A stretch of 64,000 bases of DNA from Siphonodentalium dalli (taxonomy: Eukaryota > Mollusca > Scaphopoda > Gadilida > Siphonodentaliidae): contig CP136061.1 of assembly GCA_032622095.1 (NCBI GenBank), positions 200,498,244-200,562,243 of the forward strand, in the 5' to 3' direction. Positions 23,721-35,904 of the stretch are shown here, piece by piece (position 1 is the first letter of the stretch; the number at the start of each line of letters is the position of its first letter). The position numbers and the translations under genes were made by a program. The notes below the pieces were generated by a model, which ran no database searches, was not told where the DNA came from, and saw nothing but the letters and a program-made list of their open reading frames with translations.

Positions 23721-24645
23721 TTTCGATATGAAATTCATCACCAGCTATTGACCAAACTGACTCAGTGCCAACTTTAAAGTTTTGGATGGCGGCCATCATG
23801 ATGACGTCATAAACCCACCCATTCGCGACCCCCATGTGTCTAACATTTATTTTCTGATGCCTGGTATATCATGTAACATTATTAGCATAGTCGCTATATT
23901 TCTTCACAAAATGCACAGGGTGCCAAAAAATTGACACAAGAGCCTCTACTACATGTATGATCGCCATGCTCGATATAAATGTACAGCCTGTGCATTTATA
24001 TTACTGAGCGTTTAGCTGTGTTGATACAGGTAATCATACTACAATTGGCCAAATAATAATGGCTTTCAAAAATTAAAAAATTAATTTACTACTGTTGTTT
24101 TTACCCCCAAAATAATTATTGGCTATACATAATCAATTATATATAAAATATAGTTGACTTTGGTAAAAGGTAACCATATTAACACTCCCCGACCAATATT
24201 CATATATTTTTATTTCACTTAAATATGCATCCTGTGGGAAATTGCTATATACCATAAAATGCTCACCTCGGAATTTTAGGGGACTTTTAGTATGTTGTTC
24301 TAAATATATTCGCCTACAAATTCTGAAAAAAATCTCTTCAGTGGTATATTTTCCTTAGTTTACCCTAATGTCCTGGATATTCATTCGAACTACATGTATG
24401 TTAAGTGACATCATTGACCAACGATAGGCTGCTGACTTCAAAAATGTCACTTCATTGTTTTCATGTATATCGATTAATACACAAACAGTTTTATTTTTCG
24501 CGTTTTTCGCTGAACGTTTTCAGTTGTAACATTTTTTAATTCGTACACCGATATGTTCAACTCTTTCTATACTATACTAAAGGGATAATCCCACTCAATT
24601 ATAACAGTATACATTGGAATGATATATTTCTCGTTTGGAGTGATG
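23721..24645. other. non-coding spacer
   Basis: AT-rich sequence without a recognised gene or repeat. Confidence 0.4.
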
Positions 24646-24950
24646 TTAAAGATACGGGCGGCGTTGGCGGTGGGTATGCTGTTAAAATATTCACCTCAGT
24701 CAAAAACCGCCATAAACAGAAGCAATAGTAAGATATAGACAGACTTTATTCTTATGCCAATCAGAAATATGGCATAAACAGTATGTTATTGTCAATCCCC
24801 CCCCCCTTTGTTATGTAAACAAAAGCAAAAAACGTTACGTTTCCTGACTTTTGTTTAGATCCGGATATGGTAACATAAAGAGCGTTATTTGTTACTGTTT
24901 TCCTGATATGGAAATAATAAAGAGCGTTTGTATCATATTTGTGTGATTAA

Positions 24951-25511
24951 TATGTTACCTTATCCTCCGAGTCGGAGGATAAGGTAACAATTTTTCCATT
25001 ATTTGAAAGTCTGTTTGAGTACGAAGTCATGTTACGGATGACAAATTTACCGGAATGCAAAAATACAAATTGTCGTTGTCGAGTAATTTTTGTAAAGTTT
25101 TCAACCAAATGAATCAAATAAAAGTTATATTATAGGCATACTAGTCCCATATAATCATTTAAGTTATTGTATCGTCGCTAGTCAGTGAGTGGCTTGAGTG
25201 TTCTCCCCGTATCATCATAATATTTTAAGCGATCGTGTGTGCGATCGGTTTAACAATCCAGTATCCCTCAATTACTGTTTTTGATTACGGTAATTCGTAA
25301 TTTAATTGACGCCATTTTATGGCTCCAGTCATAAATTCAATTTATATCAAATTATTAACTTTTAAATTATAAAAGTTTAAGATAGCCTATTAACCTGAGC
25401 GTTTACAGAATACATCTTCGACTCAAATTACTTATGTTTCTATATATTATCGATATTAGATCGTTGTTGTCACCGGAAATTTAATGAAAATGGCGTACAT
25501 TACCCCTTTAA
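24951..25511. mobile_element. insertion with TTAA target duplication inside copy A5
   Basis: This segment is absent from the sister element at 40954, which reads GTGTGATTAACCAAT without a break. Here GTGTGATTAA (24941-24950) is followed by the insert, which ends CCCCTTTAA (TTAA at 25508-25511) before CCAAT. TTAA is therefore duplicated. The left end begins with a 35-bp perfect palindrome, and the reverse complement of the right end reads TTAAAGGGGTAATG. No matching TIRs and no coding capacity are seen. Confidence 0.8.
24954..24988. repeat. 35-bp perfect palindrome
   Basis: GTTACCTTATCCTCCGA is followed by one G and its exact reverse complement, giving 17-bp arms with a 1-nt centre. It lies 3 bp inside the left edge of the nested insert, so it probably forms that element's subterminal hairpin. 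Confidence 0.9.
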
Positions 25512-25902
25512 CCAATATAATTGCGCTGTGTTATGTAAACAGAAGCACAAGTTCTGTAACACAAGCAGTATCTTGTTTACGTACACCATCGTACGTCTTG
25601 ACGACAATATACTATTTACGCGCTGATTATGTTTGGCATATGAGCGGAACTGTATTTATATTGGTGTTCCTTCTGTTGATGGCGATTTGAACAATTATAA
25701 TATTTCTGCAACGAACGCCGCCCGTGCCTTTAAGGTGACAAACACAGACGACATATATACAAAAGTGCAACAGGAGCCCTATCTATTGGGTAAGATGTTT
25801 AGATATTAAGTTCCACAAACGTTTATTGAACTTATTGTATAAAGGTACTTTGGGATAACTACTAACCAATGACACTTTAGTATAAAACGGGTGGACGCAA
25901 AG

Positions 25903-26047
25903 TTAAAATACGAATGGCCCTCGCGATGGCTATTGCTGTTAAAATAGTCACATAATTATGTTAAAACCGCTACATACAGAAAGGATATTAAAATATAATA
26001 TATAAAATATATCGCAATAATGAATGACGCATAAATGGCATGTTAGG
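25903..26047 (+). mobile_element. family A fragment (A7), diverged left end
   Basis: It starts TTAAAATACGAATGGCC and follows the family A left half (GTTAAAATA-TCACAT, AACCGCTACATACAGAAAGG) for ~145 bp, then homology stops. An older truncated copy, 170 bp downstream of A5. Confidence 0.65.
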
Positions 26048-27000
26048 GTACGTTCATACGCTGGCAATGTTGCACTGCAAACTGCAAAAATGCTCGGCTC
26101 ACACAAAGTGTGTTGTGGATGATATCGCATTATTAGTATCATTTTACTATACTATTAGTGTATTATTGAGGAAATTCATAATTTGGTAACTTTTATTTAT
26201 AATTATAACCTACAACCAATTATGTTTGTGTATATTTGAATCTTAATTCAGTTATGCTGCTATAGTGTTCATGGATCACAATTTGTTTCATGGTGGGTCA
26301 TACTAGTTACGAAATTACTTTCCGTGTGCTGCTTGTGAGTATATATACACACACGAATCGTCATAAGCACATGCATGGCGTCCTTGAAATAAACTCCTGT
26401 ATCACACCCCGGACCGGTTCCATGGATCAAAATAGGTCGATAAATATATTAGATACATTTCTACAGGCTTTACATATAAGTCATAGACTTAAGAATTATC
26501 AGGTTCAAACTTCTGCTTCTGTTTAACATAATGGCCGAACGCTAACTGCTGAGTAAACAGCCACGACTTCGCTGACAGCAAGGTTGTGTGGAATTGTTGC
26601 AGTTACATTGTGATAAAAGTTATATATGTTTGCCGACTTTCCGGTTACAGTCATTGGTCCGACAATATGATATTTTACTGTGGCGCTGCCGCAGGGATAG
26701 TACACCCGCACCTGTCAATATCTGCAACACAGAATCGCGTGTAACGTATATGTTGCATAATTATGTACCTGTATCTTGCCGTTGACGAGAATATACATGT
26801 ACCGACTGATACTTAAATATTGAGTTTAAATCAACCAACAATGACTATATATATAGTTCACGAACAAATCTAGCGACGATTGAATGCGAAGTGTGTCGAA
26901 TTCAACGAGTCAATAGCCTATTCACGAGATCGGACATCAGTGTTATGAAAACGCCTGTTGGCAATCTCTACCAGATCGCAACAGTCATATATACTTCCTT
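26048..27000. other. non-coding spacer
   Basis: No gene is recognised. Small frames at 26290-26526 and 26588-26785 have no features. Confidence 0.4.
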
Positions 27001-27420
27001 TCTGACTCTGTCACCGGCTGGGTACTAGTCTGTAGTTTCTATATTTATCACTGGGTTTTCCAGCAAAAATGGCGAAAACCGATCGCCCGAAAGTCAAATT
27101 TCCTATGTGCTTTGAGAACAATTCCCGCACTAAAAACTTAATGACAGAATGGACGATCAGAGCCGTAGTTTTGTTGACGAATTTTGCAAGCTACTCGTCA
27201 AAATTACAGCAAATTAGAACTCTTGTGTTTGACTTGCCATGCGTGTTGTCGTGACATTGTCGTCCATGTGAGTTTATACTTTTGTGTTGATAAAATAATC
27301 GGAGAACCAAATCACACCGTTTCGCAATATAGTTCTTTGCTTCTAGTGGGATTTTCTAAACTTAAGGTACGAAATTATACAAAAGTTAATCGATATTTTG
27401 TATGCTTAACAAGTGCAGCA
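27001..27420 (+). repeat. family D dispersed repeat, copy D1
   Basis: It matches the reverse complement of 40240-40668 over most of its length. Shared strings include GTCACCGRCTGGGT, AATTTCTATATTTRYSRCTGG-like wording and a GGAGAACCAAATCAC block. A 61-codon ATG frame lies inside (27069-27254), and the other copy has a related but not conserved frame. The coding signal is judged a by-product of a shared DNA repeat. Confidence 0.65.
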
Positions 27421-28015
27421 AGTTTCTCTGCTCGCTTAGTATATATCTTAATATCGCGGAAGTCCACCAAATGTGGGTAAAATGTCGCCGGTAGCAGCAG
27501 TATTACCGAGTCATCAAGGGATGTAAACCCTGCATGGAGTTTAGCCTGTTGGTGGAAAGAATATATGACTGGTACCGCGGCACCGGTATCGCGGTTCAGG
27601 TACATGTACTGTTCTCAGTGCGGAACCTATATCGAATGTTCTGGTGCCGACGGTACATGGCAAACCCTGTTTTCACTGTATAATTCCACATAAATCATTT
27701 ATGTGATTTATGTCACCTGCGATTCTTGGTTGGATTTAAATCAAATATGCACCTATAAGTCTTAATGGCACGTTATACACCCACAATAAACCAATACCTT
27801 TTCCAACGGATAGAAGATCTGCATGTCAACATAATCTCGTACAAATACGCACATAATCGACCTATAATGTGATAGTACATAATGTGATTATTTTATTATG
27901 AAATAATCAGATAATGAAGTCGTATCCGTTATTTCGTTTTATGGCGCTGGCCACAGTGAAGACACATGTTAAAGAGCTACACCCGAAAGTCGTGAGTTGG
28001 CTTATTTGTGTCAGT
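27421..28015. other. non-coding spacer
   Basis: Nothing recognised. The sequence around 27843-27920 has short overlapping inverted repeats of ATAATGTGATTATT type. Confidence 0.4.
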
Positions 28016-28168
28016 GTCCGCGCGCAATCTGTTTAGAATCCCCTCATTGTGAGTCGATAATGTGACTAAAAATATATAAGTATCAGCACATTATCGACTC
28101 AAAATGATGATATTCTAAGCAGATTATCTACCTAAAATAAGTTATATTATAAATAGATAATGCGCGGA
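28016..28168. repeat. imperfect inverted-repeat element
   Basis: The core is TGAGTCGATAATGTG (28050-28064) and its exact reverse complement (28087-28101). Extended imperfect arms reach AATCTGTTTAGAATC on the left and GATATTCTAAGCAGATT on the right, and TCCGCGC/GCGCGGA words lie at the outer edges. A foldback or MITE remnant; the superfamily is unclear. Confidence 0.55.
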
Positions 28169-28448
28169 TTTTCTGGAGAACAAGCTGTGCATGTAGACGT
28201 CGAAATCCATGTACTATTGCTTCGAGTCAGGGTCGATAGCACGACATGGTAGAGAAGACATTTTACACAGCTCTTCTCCATCACGGTCTACATATTGATG
28301 GTTCTTGTGTTTTTTTCATTTCATATTTTAGTTTCTCGGCGGCCATGCATTTGCAGAACCATTTTAAAGGAAAAATCACCATAAAAAACATAATATCTGT
28401 CAGATTATTGAAAATGTGGTTGAATACTTTATATATTGTTTTATGCAT

Positions 28449-28539
28449 AGGTCCCCTGGTGCGACAACCCCACCATGAGCGTCCGGCCACCTTAATTAAT
28501 ACCCGATATTCACGGTGTGGTTGTCGCACCAGGGGACCT
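28449..28539. repeat. 26-bp-arm foldback element
   Basis: AGGTCCCCTGGTGCGACAAC starts a 26-bp left arm (28449-28474) that is complementary, with one mismatch, to 28514-28539; the spacer is 39 bp. It sits in AT-rich sequence, with mirror-image open frames on both strands that the palindrome itself creates. Confidence 0.85.
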
Positions 28540-30149
28540 GTGGATTTATGTTGTGTTGGTCCTTCGCACAATAAAAAAGTAGTTCTGAAAATGGCCACCA
28601 AATGCTAAACTATGAAATGAAAATTTAATTTTTCGATGAACATTCATGGTAGACCGAGCGCACACCCTATAGTTGGGTGCATAAGCTAGATAATAAGATG
28701 CGTTCGTTCGAATATCTTCTGTCAAACTCTCCACTGACCAACCTTGAAAATTGTTGTTTTTATTCTGTTTAAACGATTTTGTTAGTACTATACCAAACAT
28801 TGGTTACAGAGGATAATAATTTTACCCTTCGAATTGATAGTTTGATATTGCGATTTTATGAAAATTCATGATTGGGCGCCTCCTTAACACTGAGTATGAG
28901 CGGATGTAAAAGTTATGGTGAACAAAGAACAAAAACCTGTCAATGCAACAAGCGATAGACACAGTCGCTGATTAGTAGAACATATCTGCTGATAACTATT
29001 TTTGTTGACAAATGTGTAAAGGTTCATTGTAAATAATTTGAACAACTTTCCAAAACTACCAGAACAATTATAAGTAACATATGTTGTTCAAATTCCAGCA
29101 CAGGTTCCCAATAACAACACGCAGCGAGCGCGTGAATACGATCGGCTTGAAGTGACGTAGGTGGTTCATCGCTTGTAGTGAAGTGGACACCACGCCGCGA
29201 GCACGTGCACACGATAGGCTTGAAGTGACGTAGGTGTTCATAGTCTCGTACCTGGCTCAGACACTCCGCTTACTGTTCCGTCCAACTCCATGTCGTAACG
29301 CTTCCGCTACTTGCCGGAACGTTGCGCCTTAGCGTAGTGGAGGCTGAGCGCTGGAAACGAGTCCAAGGTGTTTATCGCTTTTTTATGAAGTGACCACTTC
29401 AGTTATTGCATGATGAACGTCGGAAACGTTCATGTAACAGTATCACGATCTGTACTGATTCATACGGAGGCTAATTGCGTGAATGCAGAGAGTGTGTGAT
29501 TATTTTGGTATACGCTTCACAATTAACCCGCATGCGATAAAAATCAATCGACCGTTGAGGGATTGCAGTATGTAGGCTTCACACTGCCATGATAAGATTT
29601 TAAACAACCCGGTATTGCAGGCTCAGAAATTTAATTGTTATTCCTGATCAGAAGATTATGTTTCAACAATGATGGGTCTATAAAGTTATTTATCACATAA
29701 TTAGCCCAATAACTCGGTTTGCAGTAAGACACACGCGTAATGTCGACACGCACAGTAATGTAAGAGCTTATCGCAATGATGTCGATGTCAATGCCGGGAC
29801 TTTATTATTATGTTAATTAGAATATAATTATGAAGTTCGATTTGTGTTAGGTTATATAGTGGTGACTGTAAGATAAACATGGTTGACAAGGGCGGTTGAA
29901 CATTTCTGTCAACATGAAAAGACACCTTTAAAATGTAACTCTATTTTTGCTCGATGGTGTTTACTTCCTCTCAGCCCATATATACTAGACAGAGCCAAGC
30001 TCTCGGGTCTCACTCTTGTTTCTGAACGCAGACCTGATACTAACGTGCAGCGTGAGAAGATGTTGTTGTATTATTCTCCGTGGCCACCTGATGTGACTTT
30101 GTAAATATTTGTAATAATAAATTTCATCAACGCCCATATAAAAATGTAC
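28540..30149. other. non-coding region with a short duplicated segment
   Basis: No gene is recognised. 29119-29168 and 29191-29240 are two copies of a ~50-bp segment containing GGCTTGAAGTGACGTAGGTG, 72 bp apart, and 29100-29400 is locally GC-richer. The 73-codon frame at 29883-30104 is unassigned. Confidence 0.5.
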
Positions 30150-30480
30150 CTGGGTAAATCTTGGTGTTTACCTAGGTATACCCCTGATGAACCCCGGTAC
30201 ATGTAGGTTTTACCCTGGTTCCACCCAGGTCATACCCAGGTTACACCCAGGTAAATCAGGGCTCTATAAAGATTTACCATGGTGTTTTCTATATATGTTA
30301 GGTTAAACCCCAGTTTACCCGGGGTTTTACGGATATAATTTAGAAAAACGCTGTCACACCCGGGTGGTATTTAGACCCAGGTTATCCGGAGTATTTACAC
30401 CCAGGTATTTACACCAGGTTTTCGCCCAGGTATTTACTACAGTGTTCACCCGGATATATGCACCTGTGGTATTTTGTTAA
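30150..30480 (+). repeat. degenerate short repeats (TACCCAGGT-like)
   Basis: Around twenty degenerate copies of an ~10-bp word of ACCCAGGTTAT/TACCTGGGT type occur in both orientations. It directly precedes the 46-bp satellite. Confidence 0.65.
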
Positions 30481-30499
30481 ACTGTATAATCTGCACTTG

Positions 30500-32143
30500 A
30501 AGTTACCGTATTAACCCGTTCTATATTACAGCATCATTGGCGTGTAGTTAACCATTTAATATTAACCATTCTATATTAAAGCATTAATTGACAGGTAGTT
30601 ACCTTATTAACCCTTTCTATAGTAAGTAACATTGGTGAGTAGTTACAGTATTAACCCATTCTATATTAAAGCATCATTGACGTGAAGTTACCCTATTAAC
30701 CCGTTCTGTAATAAAGCATCATTGACGTGTAGTTACCTTATTAACCCTTTCTATATTAAAACATAATTGATGTGTAGTTACCATGTTAACCCTTTCTATA
30801 TTATAGCATCATTGACGGGTAGTTGCCTTATTAACTCTGTATATACCAAATTATCATTGTCGTGTATAATTACCTTATCCATTTCTATACTAAGTACCAT
30901 TGGCGTGTAGTTACCTTATTAACCCTTTCTATATTAAAGCATTAATTGACAGGTAGTTACCTTATTAACCCTTTCTATACTTAATATTATTGGTGAGTAG
31001 TTGCATTATTAACCCTTTCTATATTAAATCGCCATTGACTGGTAGTTACCTTATTAACAATTTTTGTATTAAAGCATCATTGACGTGTAGTTACCTTATT
31101 ATAACCCTTTCTATATTAAAGCATCATTGACGTGTAATTACCATATTAACCATTTCTATATTAAAGAATTATTGCCGGGTAGTTACATTATTAACCCGTT
31201 CTTTAAAAGTATCATTGGTGAGTAGTTACCATATTAACCCTTTCTATATTAAAGTATCATTGATGTGTAGTTACCTTATTAACCCTTTCTATATTAAAAC
31301 ATCATTGACGTGTAGTTACCTTATTAACCCTTTCTATGTTAAAACATAATTGATGTGTAGTTACCATGTTAACCCTTTCTATATTATAGCATCATTGACG
31401 GGTAGTTGCCTTATTAACTCTGTATATACCAAATTATCATTGTCGTGTATAATTACCTTATCCATTTCTATACTAAGTACCATTGGCGTGTAGTTACCTT
31501 ATTAACCCTTTCTATATTAAAGCATTAATTGACAGGTAGTTACCTTATTAACCCTTTCTATACTTAATATTATTGGTGAGTAGTTGCATTATTAACCCTT
31601 TCTATATTAAAGCGCCATTGGCGGGTAGTTACCTTATTAACCATTTTTGTATTAAAGCATCATTGACGTGTAGTTACCTTATTATAACCCTTTCTATATT
31701 AAAGCATCATTGACGGATAGTTACCATATTAACCCTTTCTATATTAAAGTACCATTGGCGTGTAATTACCTTATTAACCCTTTCTATATTGAAGCAATAA
31801 TTGACAGGTAGGCCCTAGATACCTTATTAACCCTTTCTATAATAAGTGTCATTGGTGATTAGTTACATTATTAACCCTTTCTACAATAAAGCATCATTGA
31901 CATGAAGTTACCTTATTAACCATTTCTGTATTAAGGAATTATTGACATGTAGTTACCTTATTAACCCTTTCTATATTAAGACATCATTTACGTGTAGTTA
32001 CCATGTTAACCCTTTCTATATTAAAGTATCATTGACGGGTAGTTGCCTTATTAACCATGTATATACCTAAGTATCAGTGTCGTGTAGTTACCTTATTAAC
32101 CATTTCTGTATTCAAGCATCATTGGCGAGTAGTTACCTTATTA
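30500..32143 (+). repeat. 46-bp satellite, ~36 units
   Basis: The monomer is about TTAACCCTTTCTATATTAAA followed by GCATCATTGACGTGTAGTTACCTTA. Consecutive AACCCTTTCT starts at 30921 and 30967 give a 46-bp period. Units vary at a few positions and a few carry small insertions. A block near 30740-31060 recurs near 31320-31640 (offset about 583 bp), including the same variant monomers (TGTATATACC, TCGTGTATAATTACC). Not a CRISPR array: the repeats are contiguous, without spacers. Confidence 0.9.
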
Positions 32144-33565
32144 CTTGAAGTTTATTATGACAGTATGGCAATACACTACCCCGGACACATGAAGCAATAT
32201 CACACTTTATCTAACAGCCTAGCTATAACTAGTGAACATTAAACTGACAAACAGACAATTTTCAGGGCCATTACCGGTATTTAATATTAAAGGGATACAA
32301 AATAAAGATATTTCTAATTATCAGTAAGAATTATTCTCTAAGTGATACTTATTATTTCAAATAAATGATTGCGTATACTATAGTAGACCATATACCAACA
32401 GGAAAATATTAGTGAATACAATTATTGTGTTTCAAAATTCGTTTCGTTTCGTTTCTGCAGCCAAATTACAATCTTAACTTTTAGTTACCGTTACTTCGAA
32501 AAGAAGCGCCGATAATTCATGGTGTTTTGAGTTAATTTTGTCGCGAATCAACGCGGAATGACAGAAGGAAATGGTGTATTCGCTACAAACGGATAAACTG
32601 TAGACTTATATATAAGATTCGCCGATTTTGTCTGCATGGATGTGCGCAAATATCGAAAAAGACTGAATTTCATGTGACAAAAAATATTTCAATTCCCGGA
32701 ACAGTAAGAATTAAGCTACGATAACGAAACGGATCAACTATAGTATTGAACGGCCATCTGCCCATAACCAGAATATTCCCGCTGACACATCTGTATGACC
32801 TGGAATATTTGTATCACATGAAAACCACTGACAGTGGACATAGTGCATTGGGATTGAATTGAAAAGTAATACATGTACAGTACATTGTAATTATTTGTAA
32901 TTGTCACGCTACGACAATACGCAAAATTGAATTTGTGGTACCGGTACAAGCATGATGCAGTGGCAGTGGCCTGATCATGCACCTGTCCAGAAGAAAATTG
33001 AGACGTTTGATCTGCGATAGTGAGGGGTCTGTACTCTGTACTACTGTACATGTGGCCATAGACTCATACGGTACTGATACAGTGATAGTGTTAAGCCTGC
33101 TGTTACAATAATACTACTTTTTCTGTTTTACTGGTCTTACTGTGTCAATGTGACATTGTTAATTCAGTTCCACTCTAATGTACATTAACTGGCAATGATC
33201 ACTACTAAAGGCACCGGTAATCCCTACATACCAGGAGGACGTGGCATTGGAACTTGGTACAACAGTTGTTACACGACAAAGAAAATTATCAACAAGTTCA
33301 TGGTGACAATTGTTACAATTTACAAATATTTAAGGATTATACTAATGTCAATTTGATGAGTAGATGCGTGACTGATAAAAGAATTAGAGACTCCATATTT
33401 ACTCAAAAGATAACAGTATACGATGCCATACAGTTATTCCATAACACCTCAACCTTTGGTAGATAACAGCAAACTAATGAAAATGATGAAACCCAGACTC
33501 AACATCAAGACTACATGTGCATGCATAAGTGACGGTTCAATGATTTTGACTCCATCAGATGATAT
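32144..33565. other. non-coding spacer
   Basis: No gene is recognised. The frame at 33254-33466 (70 codons) has no identifiable domain. Confidence 0.4.
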
Positions 33566-33568
33566 TTA

Positions 33569-33947
33569 GGCGACACCAATTTTTAAGTCTGGTTTACGAT
33601 AATGTGGGGATAAAAAAGTAGATGCAGGACAGTGCAGGAGGGAAAAAAATAAAAAAGATTGTCCCCCCAATTTATAACAAGTAAATCGTGGAATTTCACA
33701 TAAATTTTACAAAAATTGTGAAAAAATGTTTTTGAATAAAATTCTGAACCAAACAAGACATATCTTGTCATGAAATACATGAAAATATGGATATGTAAAT
33801 GATCATAAGCAGAACCGGATGCGACAACACATGAAAATCAGTACGCATGTAAAATATTTTGGGAGAAAACAGTTTTATTTTTTTTCATGAAATGGACAAA
33901 AAGTTGTAGGAGGTGTTCGTAAACCAGACTTAAAAATTGGTGTCGCC
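33569..33947. mobile_element. PIF/Harbinger-like MITE with perfect 31-bp TIRs
   Basis: The left terminus GGCGACACCAATTTTTAAGT continues to 33599 and is exactly repeated in reverse complement at 33917-33947. It is flanked by TTA on both sides (33566-33568 and 33948-33950). A 3-bp TTA/TAA duplication is the PIF/Harbinger signature. A partial relative lies at 36901. Confidence 0.8.
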
Positions 33948-33950
33948 TTA

Positions 33951-35139
33951 GGCTCATGTTAACACAGGTTCACATATTCTCAAAATAATTGTCTCCCTCA
34001 ACCGTACTAGTATTTATATCTGATAGAACCTCAGTGAGACCATGTTGAAAATTACCATCAATACTGTTCCAGTGTTGATGCAAGTTACATGCAACGTGGT
34101 CATGTTACTTCAAACCAGTTGCAATGTTCCTTCGTGAAAATAAATGTCAATGCAACTTACTCTCGGGCTCCAAATAAACGTGCAGGCCCAAATAATAGTG
34201 CAGGGGGGGGGGGGAATTCCATTGAAAGTTATTAAATAAAAGTACAGACCCAAATAATAGTGCAGGGGGAACTCTGAGCAAAACATCAACTGTGGTTAAC
34301 CAAATAATTTTTATAGATGGTATGTAGTACATGTACATGTATGTATCATGTGGTGTTTTGGTATGCCACATACTTGAATATGTACTAGTAATGTTTGCAA
34401 CAGCGATGTTGTCGATTAATCAAAATACCGTAAATACTATGAGGCATTCCAGCGGTCAGCGGCATTGTAATTGAATGTGGTTGAACAGTCAAATACCGGT
34501 GGTCAATCTTGTTGTGGGGTGGGGTCATTTAATTAGAACATAGCTATATTTATGTTAAACTAGTCTCTTGTGTAGTTTGGGTTACTATTAATAAGATATT
34601 TAATGAATGTTTTGAATGTATGGTAGCATTCTTACTAGTACCTGGATAAACATATGCCATGCACAACGCTGGTCATCATATCATCACCACTGTGGGCAAT
34701 AAACCCCGGCGGGCATCAGAAAACCGCTCATCGGGCTATAAAAATTAGAGTTTTCCATACCAGGGTTAGTCTAATCAATTAAAATTGGTCAATTTAGAGG
34801 TTATACCAACCAGTGGAAGACGTACATGTATATTCAGATATCTATCAGTTTTCGAGAAAAACCCCATCTTAGTCGAGCAGACTTAGAATATCGGGGTAAA
34901 CTTAAATTTCATTCAGCAAAACTTTCACAGCAGAATAAAAAAATAGTACATTATAATCACTTACAGTACATGTACATGTAGCCCAGGTGCAGTGCTAGCC
35001 TATATACTAACAAAATAGTCGGTTTCTCGATGTCTGACACTTGTAAACGCTTGAACGGGTATATAGTACATGTATGTGAATTAAAGATCTTATTAGTGAC
35101 ACTACACTTCACAAGAGGCTAGACATACATTTGTAACTA
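33951..35139. other. non-coding spacer with small duplication
   Basis: No gene is seen. A ~25-bp string containing CCCAAATAATAGTGCAGGGG occurs twice (about 34188 and 34252), the first followed by a G-run at 34204-34213. ACATGTACATGTA palindromes occur near 34330 and 34970. Confidence 0.45.
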
Positions 35140-35301
35140 CAGTAATGCTCTAATTAATCGACTCCTTAACCACAGCAGAATTATGGGTAACTCGGGGAGA
35201 GCTTTCCGATGAATGACAACAAGCCATATTTCCGACTAAATCCTGAAAAGTTACACATAATTCTGCTGTGGTTAAGGGGTCGATTACTTAGGACATTACT
35301 G
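35140..35301. mobile_element. pogo/Tigger-like palindromic MITE, copy E1
   Basis: It is bounded by TA dinucleotides (35138-35139, 35302-35303). Terminal inverted repeats start CAGTAATGCTCTAATTAATC and extend ~50 bp. Compared with the copy at 38916 it lacks about 50 bp of the left inner arm. A TA target and CAGT terminus fit Tc1/mariner-pogo elements. Confidence 0.8.
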
Positions 35302-35780
35302 TATCTGTTTTAGTGCACATCAAATTGATTTGTTGTATTTCCTCTTGTAATTTGTCTTTGATTGTGTTCGCCATTTCGATGGACTACATGTACTGACATC
35401 AATGACTGAAATGAGTCAAAATTTAGCAGTGCAGCCAATTATATAGATAAACAGAATTAAATAGCATCCAAATTCCAAATGACCATAAAATGATTAAACA
35501 AACTTTATTGAGCACATTTTTAATACTAGTAATTACAGCTACAATGAAAGCATACAGTTTGAGCTTCTTTATAATACCACTGAGTTAGGTGATGTTTTGA
35601 TATTTTGGTTTGGGCACCTAATAAAAATTCTAAGTTTGGTAAAACTGTCTGTATACAAAGTTTATCTGACCGTGATGAATAAAACCTATAAATGGGATCA
35701 TATACATGTATGTTAGATATCATTACATGATTATTTGAAAACACATATCCGTATGGAAAACAAACTATTTAACACTGGCC
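35302..35780. other. spacer with no recognised feature
   Basis: AT-rich; the 72-codon minus frame is unassigned. Confidence 0.4.
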
Positions 35781-35904
35781 AAGTGGTCCTGCTAATATGC
35801 TATGATGCTGGTGGTCCTGCTGAATTGCTATGATGCGGGTAGCGCAATTCATAGCAATTCAGCAGGACCCAACCGCATATCATAGCACGTTAGCAGGAAC
35901 ACTT
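35781..35904. repeat. two-level foldback palindrome
   Basis: The inner stem is GGTCCTGCTGAATTGCTATG plus one base (35813-35833), with its exact reverse complement at 35849-35869. An outer imperfect stem starts AAGTGGTCCTGCTAA (35781) and pairs with sequence ending GGAACACTT (35904). The two left arms are themselves similar (GTCCTGCT-ATGCTATGATG), so the structure arose by duplication plus inversion. Confidence 0.8.

Larger units (their letters stand above)
24646..25733 (+). mobile_element. family A-related TTAA MITE, copy A5, with nested insert
   Basis: TTAA at 24646-24649 and 25730-25733, with termini TTAAAGATACGGGCGGCG and (reverse complement) TTAAAGGCACGGGCGGCG. These are better matched than in the first subfamily. 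The inner sequence aligns with the copy at 40954 except for an extra ~560 bp at 24951-25511. It belongs to a subfamily distinct from A1-A4 but shares the GGCGGTGGGTATSCTGT segment and the AAAGAGCGTT motif. Confidence 0.85.

Noticed and set aside
27069-27254. Possible small gene with CFENNS-like peptide, related to 40422-40637
   Set aside because: The similarity extends over non-coding flanks and frames are not conserved, so it is a shared DNA repeat.
28246-28608. 106-120-codon frames on opposite strands
   Set aside because: Both cross the 28449-28539 foldback and share the peptide it encodes in each direction; no domain.
30500-32143. CRISPR-like regular repeat
   Set aside because: Units are contiguous without unique spacers and the context is eukaryotic; it is a satellite.
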